Notes: generated from the sequence alone by a model not told the origin. A stretch of DNA of 33,936 bases from Nitrospina sp. (GCA_020430445.1 JAGQJZ010000024.1:1-33936), one strand, 5' to 3'. Shown: positions 1 through 8,227, numbered from the stretch's first letter. Program-made: numbers and translations.

Positions 1-233
1 ACCACGATGAGATCAGCATGGCACCCGTTCAAATTCCGGACAGCGTGGCCCAACGGCTCATCGAATTCGTCGCGCAGCAGGGGCTGTTGCTGGCCGGGGC
101 GGACCTCCGCCTGACGCCGGAGAACGAATGGTACGCCTTCGAAGTCAATCCCTCGCCGGGGTTCAGCTATTACGAAGGCGTGACCGGGCAACCGATCGCC
201 GCGGCCGTCGTTGACCTTCTCTGCCGCTCCTGA
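1..233 (+). CDS. ATP-grasp family protein, C-terminal fragment (5' end outside window)
   Basis: The frame is open from the window edge to the TGA at 231-233, so only the last 76 or so residues are seen. The segment GADLRL..(E/N)EWYAFEVNPSPGFSYYE, followed by a TGQPIAAAVVDLL helix, matches the end of RimK-like ATP-grasp ligases. There the Glu and Asn of the E-V-N-P motif coordinate the magnesium ions of ATP. Related proteins include peptide-modifying ligases of the graspetide type and glutamate ligases. The substrate cannot be told from this fragment. An internal ATG at 18 is unlikely to be the start, because the reading frame and family similarity continue upstream. No linked precursor peptide is visible downstream. 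Confidence 0.7.
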   Translation, partial: HDEISMAPVQIPDSVAQRLIEFVAQQGLLLAGADLRLTPENEWYAFEVNPSPGFSYYEGVTGQPIAAAVVDLLCRS

Positions 234-402
234 TCGTGCCGGAAATGATAGAATCGACCGAACGGCCATCGATGCAATTCAGAAAAAATGGACTGCAAAC
301 AAAGTCAGGCTTTTTGCTTGTTCCGGCGGCGCGATCCCCACGCCCGGCCAACAAACCACCTGATCCTTTTTCCCCTTCAGTTCCTTTCACAGAGAAGAGG
401 CC

Positions 403-2064
403 ATGAACAACACAACACGAATGATCTGCTTCGCGTCCGGGATGGCTTTATGCGCGCTTCTCTCAGGTTGCGGGGAAAAACCGGAATCTTCCGGGCATCA
501 AACCGCACAACAAAACCTCAAGGAAAAACCCGGAGTGGAGATGGCGCTCAACGAAGTCGACCGGTTTTTTATCGGCCTCAAGAAATGGGAGGAGGTTTCT
601 CCGCCTAAAAAGGACGGGGACACTCCCGGTGAGAAAACGAAAGTGAAAGAGGGGAAATACGTTTGTGAAGAACAGAAGTTCGACCTGACCAAAACCCCCC
701 AGGAGATCGTAGTATTCGGGGAGGCGTCCGATCTCTGGCCCGGCGCGCTTTTGCAGGGGGAGCCTTACAGTAAAGGACAACTGCGGCCGCTACCTCTGGA
801 GCCCCTGGCCACGCGCGAATTAACGATCAACATCAAATCCGACCCGCCTTACGAAACCGTGCAGAAGCCGAGCCGGGCCAGAATGGAGGAAGCGATTGTC
901 AAACTGCTCAAGAGAGCGGACAGTAAATCCATTCCAACGACTCTCAATTATACCTTCAAGGAAAGTTTTTCATCCGAACAGTTGCTGCTCGACCTCAATC
1001 TTTCGGCGAAGTTTCTCAATCAACAGGCCAAGGCATCCCTGCATGTCGAAAACAGCGCCGAATCGAAAACGCTGTCCGCCTATTTTGTGCAGAAAATGTT
1101 TTCCGTGTCCATCTCCTCGCCTGTAACGCCGAGCCGTTTCTTTGATGACCTCAAAATGGAAGACATCGAGGACCAGGTGGAATTGAGGGCGCTGGGCAAG
1201 GGGAATCCGCCCCTCTATGTCAAAAGCATCACCTATGGCCGTGTCCTGCTTTTCACCATGACGTCCACTTCTTCCATGAGCGAGATGAAGGCGGCGCTGG
1301 AATACGCCTATCGGGGTGGCGCCGACGTCGATGCCGATGCGAAAGCCAGTTACAAAAAAATCCTGGCCGGTTCACAGATCCATGTGGTCAACTTCGGAGG
1401 CCCCTGGCAGGAAGCGGCCCGCCTGATCCGCAGCGCCAATATTCAGGAATATTTTTCCGACGAAGCGCCGCCGCTTGAAAGCGCGGTTCCCATCAGCTAC
1501 GAACTCTATTCCCTTGGAGAAGGCCTGCAGGCGACCGTTGCGGAAACCACAAATTATTCCAAACGCACCTGCCATGTCCCGCTCCCCGATCCGATCAGGA
1601 AGAATGGAAAGTTTGTGCTGCAGGATGCCACGAACAACAAGTACTGGTCGCGTTCGGAATGGCACCAGGTCGGGTTGGCAGGCAAATGGCCTTATCCCAC
1701 ATTGCAGCTCAAGCCGGTCAACCTCCAGTTTAAAGGTGGGAACGAACCTCTAACCAGTGGCACGAGCATCCGCTTCAAAACGACCGAAGTGATTGCCGAC
1801 AACAGAAAACTTTACGGCTATACGGAGCTGGGGGCCTTTGCCGCGAAAAAGTATGTCCTCTATGACAAGCCCGATCGCAGCACAAAACAGGATTGGGTTT
1901 TCAAAAAGACCTGTAAAAAATGCGATTCCCTGATCCGCTTTGGCGACACCGTGACCATTTACAACGCGCGCAAGGGACAATACCTTTGCAACGATCAGGG
2001 CAAAAGCTATTATCCCCTGACGCGGGACTCTGCATGCAAATGGAAAATTCTGGCTCCCCGTTAA
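403..2064 (+). CDS. Cholesterol-dependent cytolysin-like lipoprotein
   Basis: This 553-residue protein begins with a lipoprotein signal peptide whose lipobox is L20-S21-G22-C23. The residue after Cys is Gly, so outer-membrane sorting is expected. Residues about 60-390 resemble the thiol-activated (cholesterol-dependent) cytolysin core. The segment PPLYVKSITYGR matches the conserved PPxYVxSVxYGR strand. It is followed by a helix like the family's SxxxxVKAAxxAA, then HVVNFGGPWQEA (family: VVLGGDxxEA) and VPISYELYSL (family: VPISYTTxFL). The C-terminal 150 residues lack the tryptophan-rich undecapeptide of CDC domain 4. Instead they carry repeated strands (SLIRFGDTVTIYNARKGQYL) that suggest a beta-trefoil-like fold. 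CDCs oligomerise into large membrane pores; whether this one does is unknown. It is convergent with the chlorite dismutase gene and lies upstream of a type II secretion operon. The ATG at 403 follows an AGAAGAGG-like ribosome site. Confidence 0.75.
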   Translation: MNNTTRMICFASGMALCALLSGCGEKPESSGHQTAQQNLKEKPGVEMALNEVDRFFIGLKKWEEVSPPKKDGDTPGEKTKVKEGKYVCEEQKFDLTKTPQEIVVFGEASDLWPGALLQGEPYSKGQLRPLPLEPLATRELTINIKSDPPYETVQKPSRARMEEAIVKLLKRADSKSIPTTLNYTFKESFSSEQLLLDLNLSAKFLNQQAKASLHVENSAESKTLSAYFVQKMFSVSISSPVTPSRFFDDLKMEDIEDQVELRALGKGNPPLYVKSITYGRVLLFTMTSTSSMSEMKAALEYAYRGGADVDADAKASYKKILAGSQIHVVNFGGPWQEAARLIRSANIQEYFSDEAPPLESAVPISYELYSLGEGLQATVAETTNYSKRTCHVPLPDPIRKNGKFVLQDATNNKYWSRSEWHQVGLAGKWPYPTLQLKPVNLQFKGGNEPLTSGTSIRFKTTEVIADNRKLYGYTELGAFAAKKYVLYDKPDRSTKQDWVFKKTCKKCDSLIRFGDTVTIYNARKGQYLCNDQGKSYYPLTRDSACKWKILAPR

Positions 2065-2132
2065 GCCACCGGAGCCCGGGGAAAACCCGGTAGCGGGATC
2101 ACGTCCTTATTTATTTATAGAGGGGCTCCAAA

Positions 2133-2159
2133 TCCGGCGGTCAAAACAAACCCGCCGGA
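2133..2159 (-). terminator. Hairpin over the cld stop codon, possible terminator
   Basis: An 8-bp perfect inverted repeat (TCCGGCGG at 2133-2140 and CCGCCGGA at 2152-2159) brackets the TGA of the chlorite dismutase gene. The following - strand sequence is only weakly T-rich, so efficient termination is uncertain. The 76-bp space between the two convergent genes also holds a small CCGGG/CCCGG hairpin near 2077. Confidence 0.35.
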
Positions 2160-2974
2160 CCTTCAACGCGCTTGCCCCAGAAAATGGGACCTTCCTTGAC
2201 GTACTTCCACTCCTGGTTTTTTGCTGTGTCGCGCAGACCGGACAGCAGGCTTTCGAACACCGGTTTGTCCGTATCGGCGAATTCGAAATAAGTCATGAAA
2301 TCCTGCTGCGGGTCGATGAAACGGGAATGGTAGAGTTTGCGATAGATTTTACTGATATACAAAAACCCGACCCCGTTGTGTCCGAGATGCCCCTTGCCGA
2401 ACTTGTCTTCATGCGAGGAGAACAGTTCCGTGCGCCGGTCCGTCGGCAGGGCCCACCACTCCGCATTCTTTGACAAGGGAAACACCACCGCGTTCGGCTG
2501 CTCTTTTCCATCACCGCGTTTCGGAGCTTCCTTCTTCAGCCGGGCCAGCGTCTCAGTGTTCGTGTAGTTCAACTGGCCGGTCACCCCCATGCGGAAATCC
2601 AGGAAAAACCATTCCCCGATAACCGGTCCCACCGTGGCGAAAAAGTCATCCACTTTCTGGATGTTCGCCGACTCGACCCGAATGAGAGCGACGGGAGATG
2701 GGCCCTCGACCGCTTTTCCCATGAGGTCGAATTTCACTCCCTTCAAAAACTCAATCGTATCCTGAGCCTGGGAGTCCGGTTTGAAATCGTTGTGAAATTC
2801 CCGCGCCGCCTCCTTGATCTCCTCAACCATCCGGGCCTTTTGATCGGCGCCCAATTCACTTGAAGCTTTAGGCACCAGGTATAAAAACCCCGCCCACTGC
2901 CCCTGCCCTGCCAATACCGGATTGACCGCACAAAACCACACCAACAAAACAAAGGCCACCATCGAGCGTTTCAC
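2141..2974 (-). CDS. cld: Exported chlorite dismutase family heme protein
   Basis: This is a 277-residue protein with a Sec signal peptide (cleavage likely after VLA22). Chlorite dismutase splits chlorite into chloride and dioxygen, here in the periplasm. Family marks are FPLSKNAEWWALP (K169, W173, W174), then YRKLYHS with the distal arginine R212, then DFMTYFEFAD. The presence of R212 in the RKLYHS motif favours a true chlorite dismutase over HemQ, which has a different residue there. Between the tryptophan pair and R212 there are about 11 more residues than in well-known dismutases, and three histidines (H188, H196, H199), so the axial heme ligand is uncertain. Translation starts at GTG 2974, behind a GGGAG ribosome site. 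Nitrite oxidoreductases reduce chlorate to chlorite, so such hosts benefit from this enzyme; that link is background knowledge and not shown here. Confidence 0.85.
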   Translation of the reverse strand: MKRSMVAFVLLVWFCAVNPVLAGQGQWAGFLYLVPKASSELGADQKARMVEEIKEAAREFHNDFKPDSQAQDTIEFLKGVKFDLMGKAVEGPSPVALIRVESANIQKVDDFFATVGPVIGEWFFLDFRMGVTGQLNYTNTETLARLKKEAPKRGDGKEQPNAVVFPLSKNAEWWALPTDRRTELFSSHEDKFGKGHLGHNGVGFLYISKIYRKLYHSRFIDPQQDFMTYFEFADTDKPVFESLLSGLRDTAKNQEWKYVKEGPIFWGKRVEGPAGLF

Positions 2975-3368
2975 ACTCTACTCCCTTATAAAAAGGATGA
3001 TAAGAACAGACCCCGGCCGTTGGCCTGGAGTCTGTTTGAAACCGGGAAGGTACAATCTCAGTATATCATTAATCGGAAAGTAAAAATGCAGGAAAAATTC
3101 TGATTTTGGCGGGCCGCTGCCCGCGTGTAAACGGCCCACTCCCTTCGGGGCCTTTGCAAAATCAAAAAACCAAATCCAGGGCAGGATTCTTCAGCCCTTG
3201 CGGCCATCCGAATGGACACGATTTGGTTTTCAGCCGTTTCGCTTTTGGGTTGTCGCTCTGAGCCGGTCGAAGAAAGGCCAGCCGGGTTTCACGGTTCCCT
3301 TGCGGCAAAACTCAATGCGGCGGTGTAAACAGCGGACGGAGATCCCACGCCGGCCCCGCGCCGGGCGG
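2975..3368. other. Intergenic region without a supported gene
   Basis: This 394-bp stretch lies between two - strand genes. It holds a long dyad at 3005-3036, a GCGGGC/GCCCGC hairpin at 3109-3124 and a GGCCC/GGGCC hairpin near 3134-3153. The last two could end transcription from the small gene at 3369-3728, though neither has a clear T-tract. No convincing reading frame was found. Confidence 0.5.
3005..3036. repeat. Long dyad upstream of cld
   Basis: AACAGAC at 3005-3011 pairs with GTCTGTT at 3030-3036. Inside it, CCCGGCC pairs with GGCCTGG with one mismatch, around a GTT loop, with a single bulged A at 3029. The centre is about 45 bp upstream of the cld GTG. It could be a regulator-binding dyad or an RNA hairpin in the leader. 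There is no T-tract on either side, which argues against a terminator. Confidence 0.4.
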
Positions 3369-3728
3369 CTACTTCTTCCCGTACAGGCTGCCCATGCGAA
3401 ACCCCTGACTGTTGATACCGGGGGTGTCCGGTTTGGCCAGGTCGTCGGCCACCTCATCGCGGTAGTTCTTCACCTGGCGGAACAGAGGGTGGGTGATGTC
3501 CAGCCGCAGATTGGAAAGCGCGGCGGTGATTTTTTCATCCCCTTCCAGCGCCACCTCGCAGACCAACTCACCCGATTCCGCATCGCGAAAAACCTCGGTG
3601 GCGGTGAGCGGTGTCTTTTTGTTGACCGACTTCCCCATTTCACGGAGCATTTCCATCACCGGCCCGTTGCCATAAACCCGAAGCGGCAGGTGTTTCTTGA
3701 TCTCAACCAGCAGATTCTGTGCGCCCAT
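3369..3728 (-). CDS. Hypothetical protein
   Basis: This 119-residue soluble protein has no signal peptide or membrane segment, and I do not recognise its family. It is rich in charged residues. It has a plausible alternating alpha/beta pattern (LLVEIKKHLPLRVYGNG, then ELVCEVALEGDEKITAALSNL) and a glycine/basic tail ending GSLYGKK. The ATG at 3728 has an AAGGGG ribosome site just upstream. It stands alone on the - strand, diverging from the type II secretion operon; the two share a 174-bp intergenic region. Acceptance as a gene rests on codon-like composition and position, without homology. Confidence 0.55.
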   Translation of the reverse strand: MGAQNLLVEIKKHLPLRVYGNGPVMEMLREMGKSVNKKTPLTATEVFRDAESGELVCEVALEGDEKITAALSNLRLDITHPLFRQVKNYRDEVADDLAKPDTPGINSQGFRMGSLYGKK

Positions 3729-3744
3729 AACCCCTTTTCCTACT

Positions 3745-3762
3745 TAACCTTTTGTTTTCAAA
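3745..3762. repeat. 18-bp repeat, copy 1
   Basis: The sequence TAACCTTTTGTTTTCAAA occurs here and, identically and in the same orientation, at 16023-16040. Both copies lie upstream of an identical extended -10 element. This copy is also 17 bp upstream of the - strand gene at 3369-3728. Confidence 0.5.
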
Positions 3763-3852
3763 AACCGTTAAGAAATCGAACGCCAGCATATCACATACGG
3801 TTTGCAGGGTCATCCACGCACCGGGACATGGGTTTTTTCGGTGACCGGACCT

Positions 3853-3861
3853 TGCTATAAT
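3853..3861 (+). promoter_or_regulatory. Extended -10 promoter of the gsp operon
   Basis: TGCTATAAT is a perfect extended -10 (TGN plus TATAAT) for a housekeeping sigma factor. It lies about 42 bp before the gspC start. The expected -35 position is only a run of T, as is usual when the TGN extension is present. Transcription would start near 3868. Confidence 0.6.
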
Positions 3862-3902
3862 GTATTTATTTAATTAAGGTTAAGTCTCTTTACTGGGGAA
3901 TC

Positions 3903-4784
3903 GTGCAATCCAAGCTCACCATCGTGAACGCCTTTCTGGCGCTGGCAAGCGTCGCCCTGGCCGCATTGGCGACCCTGATCTGGGTCCAGCCAAAGCATCC
4001 CTCGCGCGTCGATCCCGGCACCATCCACCCGCAACCGCGGACAATGGAAAACAAACAGGTGGAACGCCCCTATCTGAGCCGGGCGGATATCGATCCCATC
4101 GCCGCGGGCAACCTGTTCCGGAAGGAGCGGGAGGAATACAAACCGCCGCCCCCGCCGCAGATTGCGAAGGCCGTTCCAACGACTCCGGCGCAACCCGCCA
4201 CGCCTTCCCTGCCACCACCCAATGTCAGCCTCAAAGGCGTGTTCATCGCCAACGACACACGTCTGGCATTCCTTGAGGGAAAATACAGTTACCTGGCCGC
4301 GGGCAATCAGGTGCAGGAAAAAAACGTACGGCGCAAGGGCTATTACCTGGGAGAGCGGCTGGGTGATTTCAAGATCAACAGGATCGAAAAAACCCGCGTC
4401 TCGCTGGTCAACGCCCGTGGCAGTTCCATGACCCTGCAACTGGCGAAGCGGGTGCCGGAAGAAACGATCAATCGCAAGGGCACGCACTTTTTTCATAAAA
4501 ACAAAAAAGGCCGCAACGCGGGCCAAATCGAAGTCGAAAAAATTCATCAGGCACCCCCGGCTCCGAAAATAGTGCCGCCGAAGACCGCCAACCGGTCACA
4601 ACCCAACGTGGTGGCGCCGAACCCGGCTTCCTCGCGCCGGTCCCGGACGGCAAAAGCGCCCGTGGTGAAACTTCCCCAATCCATCGTCACACCGCCCCGG
4701 CCACAGGTGAACCCGCCGAGGATTTCCGGAGCGGCCGCACCCAGGATTCCCTTGTCACGCCCGCACATTTCCGGCGTGAGGTAA
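3903..4784 (+). CDS. gspC: Type II secretion system protein GspC-like
   Basis: This is a 293-residue inner-membrane protein. It has a short cytoplasmic start, one transmembrane helix (residues about 5-27) and a proline-rich periplasmic linker. An HR-type domain follows at residues about 106-180 (VSLKGVFIANDTRLAFLEG.., ending SSMTLQL). In GspC this domain contacts the N0 domain of the secretin. After it comes a basic, proline-rich tail of about 110 residues in place of the usual PDZ or coiled-coil domain. The start is GTG 3903, behind GGGGA. It is the first gene of the operon; the GspE gene follows after 13 bp. PilP of type IV pili has a similar HR fold, but the pseudopilin set downstream favours GspC. 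Confidence 0.75.
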   Translation: MQSKLTIVNAFLALASVALAALATLIWVQPKHPSRVDPGTIHPQPRTMENKQVERPYLSRADIDPIAAGNLFRKEREEYKPPPPPQIAKAVPTTPAQPATPSLPPPNVSLKGVFIANDTRLAFLEGKYSYLAAGNQVQEKNVRRKGYYLGERLGDFKINRIEKTRVSLVNARGSSMTLQLAKRVPEETINRKGTHFFHKNKKGRNAGQIEVEKIHQAPPAPKIVPPKTANRSQPNVVAPNPASSRRSRTAKAPVVKLPQSIVTPPRPQVNPPRISGAAAPRIPLSRPHISGVR

Positions 4785-4797
4785 AGGCAGGCAACCC

Positions 4798-6510
4798 GTG
4801 GCAGTTCTGAAAAAAATAGATCCGGTCGAAAAAATCCTGCTGGCGAAGAACCAGCTCAATCCGCAGGCTATGGAGGAAGTCCGCAAGAACAACCTGCAAA
4901 ACGGAAAGTTCCTGGGACGGGTCCTGGTCGACCATGGTTACATGAACGTGCAGAACCTGCTCGAAACCCTGAGCGAGGAACTCGGCTTCCCCTACATAAA
5001 AAAAGAACAGTACCCGCGCGACCTCCTGCCGGTACCCGATCTGGAGTTTTCCGAAAGCTACCTCAAGGAAAAGGTCATCTTCCCTCTGGAAACCGACAAC
5101 GGCACCCTCACGCTGGCAGTGTTCGACCCCTTCGACTGGCCGACCTTCGAAGACCTGAAGATCAACATCGGCAAGGACCTCAAACTGGTCCTGAGCACGC
5201 CGGAAGACATCCTCGAAGCGGTCGAAACCTGGTACGGACTGGGCGGGTCCGCCATGGACCGGATGGTGGGCGATATTTCGGACGACGACGCGGACCTCGA
5301 CATCGATCCCGAAAACACCGAGCACATTCGCGACATGGCTTCGGAAGCGCCGGTCATCAAGCTGGTCAACCACATCATCAACCAGGCGATCGAGACCGGG
5401 GCCAGCGACATCCACCTCGAACCCTTTCTCGACGAACTCGCCCTGCGCTACCGCATCGACGGCATGCTGTACGATTTCGAAGCGCCGCCGAAACGGCTGC
5501 AGTCCGCCATCAGCACCCGCATCAAGATCATGGCCAAGCTCGACATCTCCGAACGGCGTCTGCCGCAGGACGGCAAGATCCGCGTCAAGTCCCAGGGCAA
5601 GGACATCGACATCCGCGTCTCTACCCTGCCGACGATTTACGGCGAAAGCGTGGTCATGCGTATTCTCGACCGGGGCAATATCGTCGTCGACCTCGAGCAC
5701 CTGGGATTCCCCGAAAAGGAACTGAAGGGATTCCAAAACCTCATCAAGAAACCCTACGGCATGGTCCTCGTCACCGGACCGACGGGCAGCGGGAAAACCA
5801 CCACGCTGTATGCCGGACTTTCCAAGATCAACACACCGGACAAAAAAATCGTCACCATCGAAGACCCCGTAGAGTACCAGTTAAAAGGCGTCAACCAGAT
5901 CCACGTCAAACCCCAGATCGGGCTCACCTTCGCCAACGGCCTGCGGTCGATCGTCCGGCAGGACCCGGACGTGATCATGGTGGGTGAAATCCGCGACCCG
6001 GAAACGGCGGACATTTCGATCCAGGCCGCCCTGACCGGCCATCTCGTATTCAGCACCGTGCACACCAACGACGCCGCCGGGGCCATCACCCGCCTGCAGG
6101 ACATGGGGGTCGAAAGTTTCCTGATTTCCTCCGCCCTGCTCGGCGTTCTCGCCCAGCGGCTGGTGCGCGTGATCTGCACCGAATGCAAGGTACAGTACGA
6201 ACTGGACACGGAAACGAAAGCCGAACTCGGCATCCGGCAGGACCGGTCGGTACCGGCCTACCGGGGCAAGGGATGCAAAAACTGCAACCTGACCGGATAC
6301 CGTGGACGAATGGGCATCTATGAACTGTTGATCATCGACGACAGCATCCGCCGCCTCATCCTGAGCAAATCCAGCGCGCAGATAATCCGGGACCGGGGGC
6401 GCAAACTGGGCATGACGGTGCTGCGCGAGGACGGCCTGCGCAAGGTCGTGCGCGGCATCACCACCGTCGAGGAAATCATGCGCGTCACGCAGGCCGACCA
6501 GGTCACCTAA
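4798..6510 (+). CDS. gspE: Type II secretion ATPase GspE
   Basis: This is the 570-residue cytoplasmic secretion ATPase that drives pseudopilus assembly. The N-terminal MshEN/T2SSE_N-type region is at residues about 1-150. The catalytic half has the Walker A motif GPTGSGKTTTLYA (near residue 327), an Asp box (VTIEDPVEYQ), the Walker B motif DPDVIMVGEIRDPETAD and the His box TGHLVFSTVHTNDAAGA. A four-cysteine zinc site follows (CTEC and CKNC, about 40 residues apart), as in GspE and PilB. The start is GTG 4798. Its nearest relative outside type II systems is PilB; assignment rests on the operon. Confidence 0.93.
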   Translation: MAVLKKIDPVEKILLAKNQLNPQAMEEVRKNNLQNGKFLGRVLVDHGYMNVQNLLETLSEELGFPYIKKEQYPRDLLPVPDLEFSESYLKEKVIFPLETDNGTLTLAVFDPFDWPTFEDLKINIGKDLKLVLSTPEDILEAVETWYGLGGSAMDRMVGDISDDDADLDIDPENTEHIRDMASEAPVIKLVNHIINQAIETGASDIHLEPFLDELALRYRIDGMLYDFEAPPKRLQSAISTRIKIMAKLDISERRLPQDGKIRVKSQGKDIDIRVSTLPTIYGESVVMRILDRGNIVVDLEHLGFPEKELKGFQNLIKKPYGMVLVTGPTGSGKTTTLYAGLSKINTPDKKIVTIEDPVEYQLKGVNQIHVKPQIGLTFANGLRSIVRQDPDVIMVGEIRDPETADISIQAALTGHLVFSTVHTNDAAGAITRLQDMGVESFLISSALLGVLAQRLVRVICTECKVQYELDTETKAELGIRQDRSVPAYRGKGCKNCNLTGYRGRMGIYELLIIDDSIRRLILSKSSAQIIRDRGRKLGMTVLREDGLRKVVRGITTVEEIMRVTQADQVT

Positions 6511-6532
6511 CACCACGCACCGGACAAACAGC

Positions 6533-7759
6533 ATGGCCGTATTCTTTTATCAGGCGACAGATCAAAAAGGGAAGTTTGTCGAGGGCGACATCGAAGCGCC
6601 GGATTTACGCATGGCGATCGAAAAGGTGCGCAAGCTGCGCTATTACCCGATCAAGATCACCGCGGACCAGCCGGCCAAGCAGTCCGGCATCCGCTTCAAG
6701 ATTCCAGGCCTGGAACTTTTCCAGGGAATCCCCAAACGCGAAATCCTGCACTTCACCCAGCAACTGTCGACGCTGGTGACCTCCGGCCTCACGCTGGACC
6801 GGAGCCTTTCGATCACCGTCAACCTGACCCAGCACGAGCGTGCGCGGGAGATTTTCGCCGATGTGCAGAAACGGGTTCATTCCGGCAGCACCTTTTCCGA
6901 AGCGCTGGCGGTGCACCCCAAGGCCTTCACCAAACTCTACATCAGCATGATCCGCGCGGGTGAAGCCGGCGGCGTGCTCAATATCGTGCTGGAACGGCTG
7001 TCGACTTTCCTGGAAGCCACGCAGGACATGAAAAACAAAATCCTGACATCGCTCTCATACCCCATTTTCCTGCTGGTCATAGGCGGCGGGGCGGTGGTGT
7101 TCCTGCTCACGATCGTCGTCCCCAAGTTCAACATGATTTTCGAGGGAATGGAAAGCCGGATGCCACTCATCACCTCGATCCTGCTGAAGTTCAGCGATTT
7201 CGTCACCCATTACTGGTGGGCGTTTCTGATCGGCCTCGCCCTGACCTGTATCGGGTTTTTCAAATACATCCGGAGCGAGGAAGGCAAACCCCGCTGGGAC
7301 GCCTTCCTGCTTGGCCTGCCGGTGTTCGGCGACCTGATCCGGAAAATCGAGGTCTCCCGGTTCGCCCGCACCATGGCGACACTGCAAAACAGCGGCGTCC
7401 CCGTCCTGCAGGCGCTGGCGATTGTGCGCAGCATCATCAACAATTCCGTGATCGCCAAATCCATCGATTCCCTTCACAGCGCCATCAAGGGCGGCCAGGG
7501 CATGTCGCGCCCCTTGCAAAAAGCAGGCGTCTTCCCACCGCTGGCGGTGCACATGATCGTGGTCGGAGAGGAAACGGGCGCACTGGACGACATGCTGGTA
7601 AAAGTCGCCAACACATTTGACAAGGAAGTCGACAACGCGCTCAAACGGGCGGTCGGGCTGATCGGCCCCATCCTGATTTTCCTGCTGGGGCTCTGGGTTC
7701 TGTTTATCGTGGTCAGCGTTCTGTGGGGAATCATCAGCGTTAACGATATTGCGTTTTAA
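6533..7759 (+). CDS. gspF: Type II secretion inner-membrane platform protein GspF
   Basis: This 408-residue polytopic protein has the GspF/PilC architecture. A short N-terminal region (FFYQATDQKGKFVEGDIEAPD) leads into two repeated cytoplasmic helical domains (FTQQLSTLVTSGLTLDRSL and FARTMATLQNSGVPVLQAL). These are separated by a transmembrane pair and followed by a final membrane helix near the C terminus. The two MIxxGEExG-type motifs are present (SMIRAGEAGG and HMIVVGEETGALDDML). It forms the membrane platform that couples the GspE motor to the pseudopilus. Confidence 0.93.
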   Translation: MAVFFYQATDQKGKFVEGDIEAPDLRMAIEKVRKLRYYPIKITADQPAKQSGIRFKIPGLELFQGIPKREILHFTQQLSTLVTSGLTLDRSLSITVNLTQHERAREIFADVQKRVHSGSTFSEALAVHPKAFTKLYISMIRAGEAGGVLNIVLERLSTFLEATQDMKNKILTSLSYPIFLLVIGGGAVVFLLTIVVPKFNMIFEGMESRMPLITSILLKFSDFVTHYWWAFLIGLALTCIGFFKYIRSEEGKPRWDAFLLGLPVFGDLIRKIEVSRFARTMATLQNSGVPVLQALAIVRSIINNSVIAKSIDSLHSAIKGGQGMSRPLQKAGVFPPLAVHMIVVGEETGALDDMLVKVANTFDKEVDNALKRAVGLIGPILIFLLGLWVLFIVVSVLWGIISVNDIAF

Positions 7760-7771
7760 ACTGAGGACAAC

Positions 7772-8227
7772 ATGCATCAATCAAAAATTTCGCACAACAG
7801 GCACTCCCGGAAAAACACCGGCCCGATCCGCAACGAAAGAGGGTTCACGCTTCTTGAGTTGATCGTGGTCATCATCATCGTGGCGCTGATGGCTTCGATG
7901 GTTGCGCCCAAATTCTTTGGCTACGCTGACCAGGCAAGGCAGACGGACGCCCAGGCGCAGATCGAACTCCTCGGCCAGGCGCTGGACCTGTACCGTCTCG
8001 AAAAAGGGAAGTACCCGTCGACCGAGGACGGCCTGGCGGCGATCAAAACCTATCTCAAAAAAGAAATTCCCAAAGACCCCTGGGGCAATGAATACCGGTA
8101 CGAGTCTCCCGGACAGCACGGCGACTACGACCTCGTTTCCTACGGGGCGGACAACACCGAAGGCGGTCAAGGCAATGACGCGGATATCGTGTCCTGGAAA
8201 GGGCTGGACAAAAACGAAGACTCCTGA
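7772..8227 (+). CDS. gspG: Major pseudopilin GspG
   Basis: This 151-residue prepilin has a 26-residue basic leader, then the prepilin peptidase site G^FTLLE with Glu at +5 and a hydrophobic N-terminal helix. The globular part has the GspG pattern YRLEKGKYPSTEDGLAAI and DPWGNEYRY. It ends with the GADNTEGGQGNDADI segment, which binds calcium in GspG. The ATG at 7772 follows GAGG. It is the main subunit of the periplasmic pseudopilus. The peptidase that cuts it (GspO/PilD) is not in this window. Confidence 0.95.
   Translation: MHQSKISHNRHSRKNTGPIRNERGFTLLELIVVIIIVALMASMVAPKFFGYADQARQTDAQAQIELLGQALDLYRLEKGKYPSTEDGLAAIKTYLKKEIPKDPWGNEYRYESPGQHGDYDLVSYGADNTEGGQGNDADIVSWKGLDKNEDS

Noticed and set aside
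288..608. 106-codon + strand frame over the start of the CDC-like gene
   Set aside because: It overlaps the lipoprotein signal peptide in another frame and shows no domain or ribosome site.
3259..3272. TGAGCCGGTCGAAG motif resembling common intergenic palindromic repeats
   Set aside because: Only one copy was seen in the window and the pairing arm was not found, so no repeat is called.
3198..3860. 220-codon + strand frame across the gene at 3369-3728
   Set aside because: It has no ribosome site, has shadow-like composition and runs through a promoter region.
7902..8174. Upstream extension of gspH through gspG
   Set aside because: The extra residues are out-of-frame gspG sequence and would put 91 residues before the prepilin cleavage site.
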